From contig CAJUJA010000008.1 of assembly GCA_910586635.1 (NCBI GenBank), forward strand, positions 1,467-6,754: DNA of 5,288 nt. The letters are read 5' to 3'. The stretch comes from an uncultured Bacilli bacterium (GTDB lineage Bacteria > Bacillota_I > Bacilli_A > RF39 > UBA660). A program made the translations under genes and the position numbers. Below the pieces are notes generated by a model. The model did no database searches and was not told where the DNA came from. It was given only the letters and a program-made list of their open reading frames with translations. Shown here one piece after another: positions 1 to 5,288 of this stretch (within the stretch, counting starts at the first letter, position 1; the number at the start of each line of letters is the position of its first letter).

Positions 1-230
1 TATTATTATAGTATAAATGGATTGTTTTTAAAAGAAAAAATATTGTACTTTTTGATATACCTTTATAAGTTATTAAATGTTGTTATAACCTTTGTTTATA
101 AATATTTACGGCATTTTTATTTTTGAAGATATTCACATATATTTTTGCTTTCAAAAGTAATAAATTGGTAGTAAACTTAAAATATTATGCAATGCAATGT
201 CATAGTATCGAAGTATAGTCTTATAGATGA

Positions 231-246
231 AGTGGCTAACGCCACT
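231..246. repeat. GC-rich 6-bp hairpin with tetraloop
   Basis: AGTGGC (231-236) and GCCACT (241-246) pair around a 4-base loop (TAAC on plus, GTTA on minus). It is the most GC-rich patch of this AT-rich region and lies 11 bases from the larger hairpin at 258-288. Flanking TGA (228-230) and TCA (254-256) could extend the stem across a 7-base bulge. This suggests a selected structure rather than chance. Confidence 0.55.
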
Positions 247-257
247 AAAGTCTTCAC

Positions 258-288
258 CATAATAAGGTATAGTATTAACCTTATTATG
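258..288. repeat. Perfect 11-bp inverted repeat (hairpin)
   Basis: CATAATAAGGT (258-268) and ACCTTATTATG (278-288) are exact reverse complements around a 9-base spacer. On the minus strand it lies about 65 bases after the HD gene stop, but no T-tract follows on either strand, so it is not a standard intrinsic terminator. It could be an mRNA 3' structure, a protein-binding operator or part of a small structured RNA. Confidence 0.7.
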
Positions 289-307
289 TAGCATGAAGCA
301 TGTAGCA
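287..307. repeat. Three tandem heptamers TGTAGCA/TGAAGCA/TGTAGCA
   Basis: Three adjacent 7-base units (287-293, 294-300, 301-307) differ at a single position. The array overlaps the edge of the 11-bp inverted repeat by two bases. Short tandem units of this kind can be protein-binding iterons or simple replication slippage products; nothing nearby decides between them. Confidence 0.55.
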
Positions 308-352
308 AAATAATTTATATTTAAAATGGAATATTTATAATTGTTATAACTT

Positions 353-745
353 TTAAGCTAAGTCAATTATATTTCCATTAAGTTGAAAAATACATTTACA
401 TCCAAAATAACTACTAGCTTTAATTGGAATTATTACTCCTTTTTTCCATTCTTCTAATAAAATCTGCTTTGAAAAATTATCATTTACCAGATAATTTATT
501 ATTATTTTTCTATCTTCAATAATTAACTCTGTTTTATTAATATTTAACCAGTTGCTATACCAACGATCTTGTTTTCCTAATTCTAAAACTCTATTTTTAG
601 AAATATCGATTTTATCTGTAAATACTAGAGCAGCACCAACAGGACTATTAATCTCATTACCACTTGAGTGATCTTTGATTGCATGAACTATTATATCTTT
701 ACTTTCTTGTGATAGCTTTGTTTTATCCAAAAATTGTATGCACAT
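353..745 (-). CDS. HD-domain phosphohydrolase, C-terminal part (frameshifted gene)
   Basis: This frame encodes the second half of the same HD-domain enzyme. The nominal ATG at 745 is an internal methionine: the frame is meaningful further upstream, where GHANRSSE (from 769) supplies the expected third His ligand. In the rejoined 215-residue protein the ligand series reads H36, H68-D69, H79, H106, H111 and D129, the last in VFTDKID; H106 and H111 lie in IIVHAIKDHSSG. Residues after about 135 form a C-terminal extension (KQDRWYSNWLNI and beyond) ending in the Cys-containing SSYFGCKCIFQLNG; I do not recognise it. The ATG at 745 lacks a convincing ribosome binding site, so independent translation of this 130-residue part is doubtful. 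Together the two parts span 353-999 and may be a pseudogene, a sequencing artefact or a slippage-controlled gene. Confidence 0.75.
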   Translation of the reverse strand: MCIQFLDKTKLSQESKDIIVHAIKDHSSGNEINSPVGAALVFTDKIDISKNRVLELGKQDRWYSNWLNINKTELIIEDRKIIINYLVNDNFSKQILLEEWKKGVIIPIKASSYFGCKCIFQLNGNIIDLA

Positions 746-999
746 TTCACTACTTCGATTTGCATGTCCTTTTTCCCATCTATAGTACCTATATCATGTA
801 GTAAACCTGCAATTTTTCCTAATTCAATAGTTTTTCTATCAAAATTAAGACTAGTCAATAATTTTTCAATAGCATTTATTACAAAGGTAGTATGACATCT
901 TCCATGACAAGCAAGTAGATTATCTTTATTAATTTCATTTATTGAATCAATAATATCATTTAGTTCTTTATCATTTATTAATAAATTATAATTATTCAA
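691..999 (-). CDS. HD-domain phosphohydrolase, N-terminal part (frameshifted gene)
   Basis: This frame begins at TTG behind a strong ribosome binding site and encodes the first half of an HD-superfamily metal-dependent phosphohydrolase, enzymes that usually cleave phosphoester bonds in nucleotides or signalling nucleotides. It contains CHGRCHT (H32, H36), with H36 the likely first metal ligand, and the signature LLHDIGTIDGKK (66-77, with H68 and D69). The genuine protein sequence in this frame ends at about residue 77, where it meets a run of five A bases. The next 25 residues, to the TAA at 691, are out-of-frame translation with no HD-like pattern. The rest of the domain continues in the -1 frame (next entry). 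Translated alone, the 102-residue product lacks the later His ligands and the final Asp, so it should be inactive. It is probably monocistronic or cotranscribed only with its own second half. Confidence 0.78.
   Translation of the reverse strand: MNNYNLLINDKELNDIIDSINEINKDNLLACHGRCHTTFVINAIEKLLTSLNFDRKTIELGKIAGLLHDIGTIDGKKDMQIEVVKCAYNFWIKQSYHKKVKI
767..777 (-). other. Frame junction in the HD gene at an A5 run
   Basis: On the minus strand the zero frame reads GGG AAA AAG GAC. A -1 step after AAG, or one extra A in the run (770-774), gives GGG AAA AAA GGA CAT GCA and continues as GKKGHANRSSEM in the downstream frame. This restores an uninterrupted HD domain of 215 residues. The local sequence G AAA AAG resembles the A AAA AAG slippery heptamer of bacterial dnaX except for its first base. 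Confidence 0.7.
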
Positions 1000-1005
1000 G
1001 TTCTA

Positions 1006-1012
1006 TCCCTCC
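1006..1012 (-). promoter_or_regulatory. Strong ribosome binding site that fixes a TTG start
   Basis: GGAGGGA on the minus strand is a near-perfect match to the anti-Shine-Dalgarno sequence and lies at normal spacing (7 bases after GGAGGG) from TTG at 997-999. No ATG or GTG lies near it in frame, so TTG is chosen as the start of the HD-domain gene. Confidence 0.8.
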
Positions 1013-1022
1013 AACTACTGAT

Positions 1023-1051
1023 ATTTTACCATATTGAGGTACTTATTTAAA
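1023..1051 (-). promoter_or_regulatory. Promoter for the HD-domain gene
   Basis: On the minus strand TAAAAT (1023-1028, 5/6 match) is preceded by TGG, forming an extended -10 (1023-1031). Seventeen bases upstream is TTTAAA (1046-1051, 4/6 match to TTGACA). Transcription would begin near 1016, giving a short leader holding the strong ribosome binding site. The rest of the 154-base gap (1000-1153) is AT-rich and I see no other feature in it apart from the upstream terminator candidate. Confidence 0.5.
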
Positions 1052-1138
1052 TTAAAAGTAGTAAAACTTTGTTTAATTTATTATAGATTCATTGTAAATA
1101 AAGACCATTATAGTAAAAATAAAACTTTTAATAATTAT

Positions 1139-1167
1139 AAAAAGATAGTATAATCACTTACTATCTT
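1139..1167 (-). terminator. Probable intrinsic terminator after the rhodanese gene
   Basis: On the minus strand AAGATAGTA (1159-1167) pairs perfectly with TACTATCTT (1142-1150) around an 8-base loop. The stem runs into a short T-tract of five (1139-1143), then ATAATTATT. The upstream arm lies within the last codons of the rhodanese gene. The stem is AT-rich with only two G-C pairs and the T-tract is short, so termination may be partial. A separate promoter follows for the next gene, which fits a transcription boundary here. Confidence 0.5.
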
Positions 1168-1453
1168 CTAAATAACTAATATATCCTCCGATAATATTTA
1201 CCACATCATAACCACGCTTTGCTAAAATTTCACATACTCTTCTACTAGTAGTACCATAATTGCAAAAAATATAATAAGTTTCTTCCTTTTTTAAATAATC
1301 ATCCGGATTAGTCAATAAAAAATTGGAAGGAATATTTTTAGCAGAGGATATGCTTCCCTCAGAAAATTTATAGTTATCTCTAATATCTATCAAACAAATA
1401 GATTGTTCCTCCATTAAATGGATCAATTGATAAGTATCTATTTCCCTTATCAT
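1154..1453 (-). CDS. Single-domain rhodanese-like sulfurtransferase
   Basis: The 99-residue protein is a complete single rhodanese domain of the GlpE/PspE size class, presumably cytoplasmic because no signal or membrane segment is visible. Family marks run in order: LIDIRD (21-26), F30, SEGSI and AKNIP (31-42), the beta strand YYIFC leading to the active-site Cys64, and the closing GYDVVNIIGGY (81-91). Cys64 would carry a persulfide during sulfur transfer. The active-site loop reads CNYGTTSRR: its six-residue length and Gly67 are standard, but Thr69 stands where many rhodaneses have Arg. The ATG is supported by TGAGGT (1461-1466) seven bases upstream. It lies 57 bases after the coupling operon and could be reached by readthrough; I see no well-placed promoter of its own. 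The sulfur acceptor and physiological role cannot be read from the sequence, and the context gives no functional hint. Confidence 0.92.
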   Translation of the reverse strand: MIREIDTYQLIHLMEEQSICLIDIRDNYKFSEGSISSAKNIPSNFLLTNPDDYLKKEETYYIFCNYGTTSRRVCEILAKRGYDVVNIIGGYISYLEDSK

Positions 1454-1495
1454 ATACTACACCTCAATGTAATATATGATAAACGAGGAAATTCA

Positions 1496-1514
1496 ATAAG
1501 GATAGATTCCTTAT
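1496..1514 (-). terminator. Short hairpin at the end of the coupling operon, weak terminator candidate
   Basis: On the minus strand ATAAGGA and TCCTTAT form a perfect 7-bp stem with the 5-base loop ATCTA. The hairpin starts in the stop region of the 433-residue protein. The following bases, TGAATTTCCTCG, contain no real U-tract, so intrinsic termination would be inefficient. Partial readthrough into the rhodanese gene 57 bases downstream, or a role in protecting the 3' end of the mRNA, is as likely as termination. Confidence 0.35.
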
Positions 1515-2812
1515 CTAATTACATAAGGACTCTTTTTCGTACCTTTACCCTTCTCAATCATCATATCACTACCAATACGAATAACTAACCTTATCCCCTG
1601 TTCACTGTTTGCGTAACTATCCTCAATATACCCTTGTGAATTAACGAAATACACACTAGCAGTATCTTCTGTCATACCGTTTGCCAACCAATAATTTCCC
1701 TCATTTGTTAAATAATTATAGTTTTGACAATCAGGTACCTTAGTAGTTTTACAATTAGGATCTAAACTTGCATTTAAAAAGTCATAAACAGGCAATAATG
1801 CCACCTTACTTTCTATTATCTCAGAACACTCTGGGCTTCCGTCCTTACTGGTATCAGAACTGCTTCTTTTTCCTACACAGGATTTGAATTTTAACAATTT
1901 TGATCTAATCTTTTTCGTAAATATAGTAGGTTCCTCATTATAATATAAATAATCACTATCACTCTCATCATTAATTCTATTATTATAAAGACGATCAACA
2001 ATCACACTAATAAAACTATTTTGATAAGTATTAATACCTAAATTATCATCAAATGAATGATTATAGCGATTATCCCATGGAAAACTATTAATACTCCCCT
2101 CGTTTTGAACTAACGTTATTTCATGATTAGAATTAATCTTTAAAATTCTCCAAATCTTATCATTATCCTCAAACTTTACATAGTTATTAATATCACTACC
2201 ACGATATACATAGCCTCCATTATAAGAGTAAAGACCGTAACCTTCAGTTACAATATTTTTCTTATCTAAGACTTTCTTGTATAATTCAGTAGTAGTATAA
2301 TCACTTCCACAATCTAAGTAAGCAGTATAACTATAAGAATTTTGATTCGATTTTTGAACTACCACTTTTCCACTACACAAATCCGTATACAAATACTTAT
2401 CTAATGTTTTCATATACTCTTCTTCTGCTAATACCTTGTCATGAATTTCAACTTTCTGAGAAATAGTAGATGGAAGCTTTTTTTTATGATCAGAAAAGTA
2501 GGACTGTGCAGCCTCTTTCATAATATCCTCTACTTCCACATAAGTATAATTTTTCTTAGAAGTTAAAGAAATAATAAAACCGATTAAAACAATAATGATA
2601 ATAACTATAATAATAACTCCCATCATTTTAACCAGCTTTGCTCTAAACTGATCTTTAGCTAGCTTTTCTTCTTTTTTTATTTCTTCCTCAAGATTCTCAT
2701 CATGTAAATCTTCTTCCTCATATTCTGCCTCAACTTCTTTATTTTCATCTTCAGAAATTTCCTCATTAATCTCTTTAAAACGATTACCATTAGGTCCTAT
2801 TTTATTATCCAT
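1511..2812 (-). CDS. Single-pass membrane protein with acidic cytoplasmic N-terminus and DUF6273-like exterior
   Basis: The 433-residue product has a very acidic, probably helical N-terminus (residues 15-50), a basic stretch just before the membrane (about 54-63), and one long Ile/Val-rich membrane segment (64-83). The remainder is predicted to be outside the cell. Residues 90-185 resemble a pilin-like or periplasmic stalk with one Cys pair (C146, C168). Residues 190-433 carry GLYSYNGGYVYRG, then KIWRILKI, and end in GTKKSPYVIR. I recognise this pattern from DUF6273-like surface domains of gut Bacillota, which often end in a similar GxGTxxxPYVI. Further Cys pairs (312/329 and 354/362) suggest disulphides. 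GAGGG lies six bases before the ATG (2819-2823). The gene follows the coupling ATPase by 21 bases in the same operon, so a role as a secretion partner, surface adhesin or channel accessory is a reasonable inference. No catalytic motif is visible, and the domain name is from memory rather than a search. Confidence 0.88.
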   Translation of the reverse strand: MDNKIGPNGNRFKEINEEISEDENKEVEAEYEEEDLHDENLEEEIKKEEKLAKDQFRAKLVKMMGVIIIVIIIIVLIGFIISLTSKKNYTYVEVEDIMKEAAQSYFSDHKKKLPSTISQKVEIHDKVLAEEEYMKTLDKYLYTDLCSGKVVVQKSNQNSYSYTAYLDCGSDYTTTELYKKVLDKKNIVTEGYGLYSYNGGYVYRGSDINNYVKFEDNDKIWRILKINSNHEITLVQNEGSINSFPWDNRYNHSFDDNLGINTYQNSFISVIVDRLYNNRINDESDSDYLYYNEEPTIFTKKIRSKLLKFKSCVGKRSSSDTSKDGSPECSEIIESKVALLPVYDFLNASLDPNCKTTKVPDCQNYNYLTNEGNYWLANGMTEDTASVYFVNSQGYIEDSYANSEQGIRLVIRIGSDMMIEKGKGTKKSPYVIR

Positions 2813-2833
2813 ACTAAACCCTCTTTCTAACTA

Positions 2834-5002
2834 TTAATTATCAAAAAAATCATCAAAAAATTCATCATCGTCATCATCTGCATCTTCTTCCAAATCAATA
2901 TTTTGTACAACTACTTTATCCTTAGAAGTATCTTTGGAATCTTTCTCTTCCATAACTTCAACCTTTGATTCTTTCTTCCTCTTTTCTTCTAATTCTTTAT
3001 TTCTTTGCTCTTCTTTCTCTAATTCGGCAATTTTAGCATCAATCTTCTTAACTAACTCATCTACATCAAAACCATTGTCTAAACCAGCTTGATCCCTTCC
3101 ATCCCTATTCTGAATAGGGGGTTTCATAGCATTCCCAGGTTTAGGTTCAAAGGGATTAAAGTCCTTATTAGGAAAAAAAGGATTATTAGGGTTAGGAATT
3201 CGCCTTTGCCCAGGATCCATCATTCCAGCAAAGGGATTAGATGGTGGTTGAGGATATCCTTTTTGTTCATCTGATGCATTCATCATCTCTAATAACTTCT
3301 TCTTTTTCTCATTTTTAACAAACTCTTTAATATCAAAAACGTGAACAGGCATTTTCTTACGATATGGATATTTTGCTTGTGGATACTTTTCTCCCCAATC
3401 TATTTTAAAATCAGGTGTCATTTTAGTTTTAAAGGGTTGTTTTCTCATACGTAATATAATCGTTTCAAATTGTTTCATACGTTGCAAATCAGAAACCGTT
3501 ACTAATGGAGTAGATGCCGTTTTATCATCTTTCTTACTTTTCACCTCTCCACACATCTTCGAAATTTCCTCTAATGCCGCAAGCTCTGTACTAATTAAAT
3601 AAATAATATTTCCACAGTTACCTTTAATCGTTTCTGCATCTTCTTTTCCATATACTTTATTTAATTGTGCAAAGTTTTGAATAATCATAGTAAATCTAAT
3701 TTGTCTGGAACGTGCCGCTGTAATCATAGTAGTAACATCTTTTAAAGGTGGCATATTAGCAAACTCATCCAATAAGAAATTAGTTCTAATAGGAAGTTTA
3801 CCACCACATTTTTGAGCAACATCAATTAAGGTTTCATAAATTTGTTTTAAAAGAATTGTGACTAAAGAATGGTAAGTCTTTTTCTCATCCTGAATAACAA
3901 TGAAAACTGCTGTTTTTTGCTTTCCGATAGAAGATAAGTCAATATCACTATAAGATAACATTTCACTTAAGTTTTCACGAGAAGCAAATAACTTTACTTT
4001 CTGCTTAAATACAGATAAGATAGAACCTTTCGTTTCACTTGGTGCCGTTACTGTACCAAAAGCATTGATAGCAGCTGCACTAGCTGGATCCTTCATACCA
4101 AAGTATTCTTTAATATAGGTAGAACCACCAAATTTATCTTCTCCAACAGTACTCATTAAGTTAATACTATTAATATTAATTTCTTCATTTTTAGCATCCT
4201 CAAATAACCCTAAAGCAAGTCCAGAAAAATAATCAGCTGACGTCTTTTCCCAGAAAGGATCCGCATTTGCATTGGATTCATCATATAAAATATTAAGTGC
4301 TAAATCATCCAATAACTCAATCGCTTTATCCTGTTTACCACTCTTATAAATCTGATAAGGTAAAGACATCGGATTCCAAGCATTTCCATTTTGGGGATCA
4401 CGAAAGTTAAGAAGTAAAATTTGATAACCCTTAGCCCTTAACATTTCAGCAGTATTTTCATAAATTTCACCCTTAGGATCAGTAATAATCATACTTTCCC
4501 CTTTTTTTGCTAAAATCTTAACCGTAGGTTTAATCACCGTTTGAGTCTTACCACTACCAGTAGCACCAATCACCAAAGTATGATATTCACTATCGTCAAT
4601 CCATGATTCATTATCCTTTAAGATAATAGGAACACCAGCCACCTTTGATTTCTTCTGTGTTGGGGTTACCATCGAAAGTTCCTCTTTCATTTCCTTTTCT
4701 TTCGCCCATCGACTATATCCTTTATTTTTCTTCTCTGTACTAAAACCAATTCCTTTTTCCATTTCAAAAAATCTAGAACTAACACTAATAATTAATCCAA
4801 ATAATGCTAATAAATAAAATACTAGAGTTGCTGTAATATGGTCAGTAGAAAAAGCAGGAAAAGGATTTAATCCTGATAAATACCCATTATCCGCTAAAGA
4901 TGCTAAATTCACAACACCGATTGATATTACATATAACAAGAAGATTGCAAATATTATAAATATTACTACATCTTCTGAATCTGCGGTAAACTTAAGTTTC
5001 AT
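2834..5002 (-). CDS. VirD4/TraG-family type IV secretion coupling ATPase
   Basis: This 722-residue protein belongs to the type IV coupling protein family (T4SS-DNA_transf, VirD4/TraG), inner-membrane hexameric ATPases that deliver DNA or protein substrates to a type IV channel. Two hydrophobic segments (about residues 12-34 and 57-76) anchor the N-terminus. The ATPase core has Walker A GATGSGKT (146-153), the family motif ITDPKGE (173-179), Walker B FLLDEF (409-414, with D412 and E413), and the downstream IIQNFAQL segment (440-447). Residues 200-340 between the Walker motifs correspond to the all-alpha substrate domain. After about 560 the tail is unusual: a Pro/Asn-rich linker with three NPF motifs (589, 607, 616), a charged probable coiled coil (645-680), and an acidic end rich in Asp and Phe. 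The ATG start is supported by AGAAGG six bases upstream (5009-5014). It is the first gene of an operon, 21 bases before the next. The family is certain; substrate and channel are unknown because no relaxase or VirB4-like gene is in view. Confidence 0.95.
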   Translation of the reverse strand: MKLKFTADSEDVVIFIIFAIFLLYVISIGVVNLASLADNGYLSGLNPFPAFSTDHITATLVFYLLALFGLIISVSSRFFEMEKGIGFSTEKKNKGYSRWAKEKEMKEELSMVTPTQKKSKVAGVPIILKDNESWIDDSEYHTLVIGATGSGKTQTVIKPTVKILAKKGESMIITDPKGEIYENTAEMLRAKGYQILLLNFRDPQNGNAWNPMSLPYQIYKSGKQDKAIELLDDLALNILYDESNANADPFWEKTSADYFSGLALGLFEDAKNEEININSINLMSTVGEDKFGGSTYIKEYFGMKDPASAAAINAFGTVTAPSETKGSILSVFKQKVKLFASRENLSEMLSYSDIDLSSIGKQKTAVFIVIQDEKKTYHSLVTILLKQIYETLIDVAQKCGGKLPIRTNFLLDEFANMPPLKDVTTMITAARSRQIRFTMIIQNFAQLNKVYGKEDAETIKGNCGNIIYLISTELAALEEISKMCGEVKSKKDDKTASTPLVTVSDLQRMKQFETIILRMRKQPFKTKMTPDFKIDWGEKYPQAKYPYRKKMPVHVFDIKEFVKNEKKKKLLEMMNASDEQKGYPQPPSNPFAGMMDPGQRRIPNPNNPFFPNKDFNPFEPKPGNAMKPPIQNRDGRDQAGLDNGFDVDELVKKIDAKIAELEKEEQRNKELEEKRKKESKVEVMEEKDSKDTSKDKVVVQNIDLEEDADDDDDEFFDDFFDN

Positions 5003-5027
5003 ATAATACCTTCTTCCTTCTTAAACT

Positions 5028-5057
5028 ATTATATCATGTAAAACTAGTTAGAAACAA
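5028..5057 (-). promoter_or_regulatory. Extended -10 promoter for the coupling protein operon
   Basis: On the minus strand a perfect TATAAT (5028-5033) is preceded by TGA, giving the extended -10 form TGnTATAAT (5028-5036). Eighteen bases upstream is TTGTTT (5052-5057), a 3/6 match to the -35 consensus, which is acceptable for an extended -10 promoter. Transcription would start near 5021, leaving a leader of about 18 bases that holds only the ribosome binding site. The promoter overlaps the end of the preceding gene. I see no operator-like inverted repeat around it. Confidence 0.65.
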
Positions 5058-5288
5058 GTAATTTAAACTTATCTTCTGTGAACTCATACATTCCATATTT
5101 TACACCATTATTACTATAATAGCTACACCCCATAATAATTTCATAACGATTATCTTCATCTATATCAATGATAGTATTAATATAAGGCATACATCCACTA
5201 TAAACATCAGTTAGTGGTTCTATATTTTTATATAAATAAATTACTTTATTATTTTTTATCATATATATAACACTAAAAGAAGTATCTC
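5044..5288 (-). CDS. C-terminal end of a larger unknown protein (partial, runs off the window)
   Basis: The reading frame is open from the window edge to a TAG stop, giving 80 visible residues. An internal ATG at 5262 would give a 72-residue protein, but no ribosome binding site precedes it, and the eight codons upstream are open and encode sensible residues (DTSFSVIY). I therefore read this as the end of a longer gene. The visible part is rich in Tyr, Ile and Asn and contains DIDEDNRYEI, a DxDxDN..E pattern like the calcium loops of FG-GAP/VCBS beta-propeller repeats, followed by the strand-like MGCSYYSNNGVKYGMYEF. This would suit an extracellular or surface beta-rich protein. Two cysteines are present, in SGCMP and MGCSY. 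The function is unknown and the family assignment is tentative. Its stop lies inside the spacer of the promoter for the next gene, so the two are probably separate transcription units. Confidence 0.75.
   Translation of the reverse strand, partial: DTSFSVIYMIKNNKVIYLYKNIEPLTDVYSGCMPYINTIIDIDEDNRYEIIMGCSYYSNNGVKYGMYEFTEDKFKLLVSN

Larger units (their letters stand above)
1..352. other. Intergenic region of 352 bases with hairpins, no convincing gene
   Basis: No reading frame with a credible ribosome binding site or recognisable protein is present on either strand. Positions 1-180 and 308-352 are simple AT-rich DNA. Positions 187-307 are less AT-biased and hold a short ATGCA tandem (187-199), two hairpins and a heptamer array, listed separately. 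A minus-strand promoter candidate at the left edge, TTTAAA (27-32), 16 bases, then TATAAT (5-10), could drive a gene beyond the window; in DNA this AT-rich it is weak evidence. I see no tRNA, rRNA, CRISPR or transposon ends. Confidence 0.6.

Noticed and set aside
187..291. Plus-strand frame of 34 codons starting with ATG in the left intergenic region
   Set aside because: It has no usable ribosome binding site, runs through both hairpins and matches no protein pattern I know; the hairpins explain its composition better.
80..350. Direct repeat of TTGTTATAAC at 80-89 and 341-350 as possible target-site duplication of an inserted element
   Set aside because: A 10-base match is expected by chance in DNA this AT-rich, and no terminal inverted repeats or transposase lie between the copies.
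1107..1135. Second TATAAT upstream of the HD gene as a promoter
   Set aside because: The -10 is perfect but nothing resembling a -35 or an extended -10 TG accompanies it; the site at 1023-1051 is better.
1454..1510. Separate promoter for the rhodanese gene using TTGAAT and TATTAC
   Set aside because: The match is poor and the start would fall inside the ribosome binding site, so I do not support it.
3089..3274. Plus-strand frame of 61 codons
   Set aside because: It lies wholly inside the coupling ATPase gene, opposite its Pro/Asn-rich tail, and its low-complexity product mirrors that bias; it is an antisense shadow.
1..5288. Mycoplasma-type genetic code with TGA as tryptophan
   Set aside because: Tryptophans in the long genes are encoded by TGG, no in-frame TGA is needed to join any gene, and TGA is the natural end of the full-length rhodanese.

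Overview
This 5.3-kb window is AT-rich and carries all its recognisable genes on the minus strand, so they read from high to low coordinates. The low GC, strong GGAGG-type ribosome binding sites, an extended -10 promoter, TGG tryptophan codons and use of TGA as a stop suggest a low-GC Bacillota-type bacterium using the standard bacterial code. A gut-type uncultured lineage is plausible, but that is a guess from protein style rather than something the sequence proves.

In reading order: (1) the C-terminal end of an unknown gene enters at the right edge (5288-5044) and carries an Asp-rich, FG-GAP-like calcium-loop motif. (2) A good extended -10 promoter sits just beyond its stop and drives a two-gene operon. 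(3) The first operon gene (5002-2834) encodes a 722-residue VirD4/TraG-type IV coupling ATPase with two N-terminal membrane segments, an intact nucleotide site, and an unusual tail with three NPF motifs, a charged helix and a nearly pure Asp/Phe end. (4) The second, 21 bases later (2812-1511), encodes a 433-residue single-pass membrane protein with an acidic cytoplasmic N-terminus and a Cys-containing exterior that resembles DUF6273-like domains. (5) A small single-domain rhodanese follows (1453-1154), with a weak terminator-like hairpin at its end. (6) A separate promoter precedes an HD-domain phosphohydrolase (999-353), which starts at TTG and is split into two frames at a run of five A residues. 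(7) The last 352 bases (352-1) have no convincing gene but contain two clear hairpins and a short tandem heptamer array.

The coupling ATPase and the membrane protein probably work together at the cell envelope. The coupling protein would recruit DNA or protein substrates to a type IV channel, and the anchored protein could be a surface, adhesion or channel accessory component. No relaxase, VirB4-like ATPase or other channel gene is visible, so whether this is part of a conjugative element or a protein-export system cannot be decided here. The rhodanese and HD genes look like ordinary accessory or metabolic genes with no evident link to the secretion pair.
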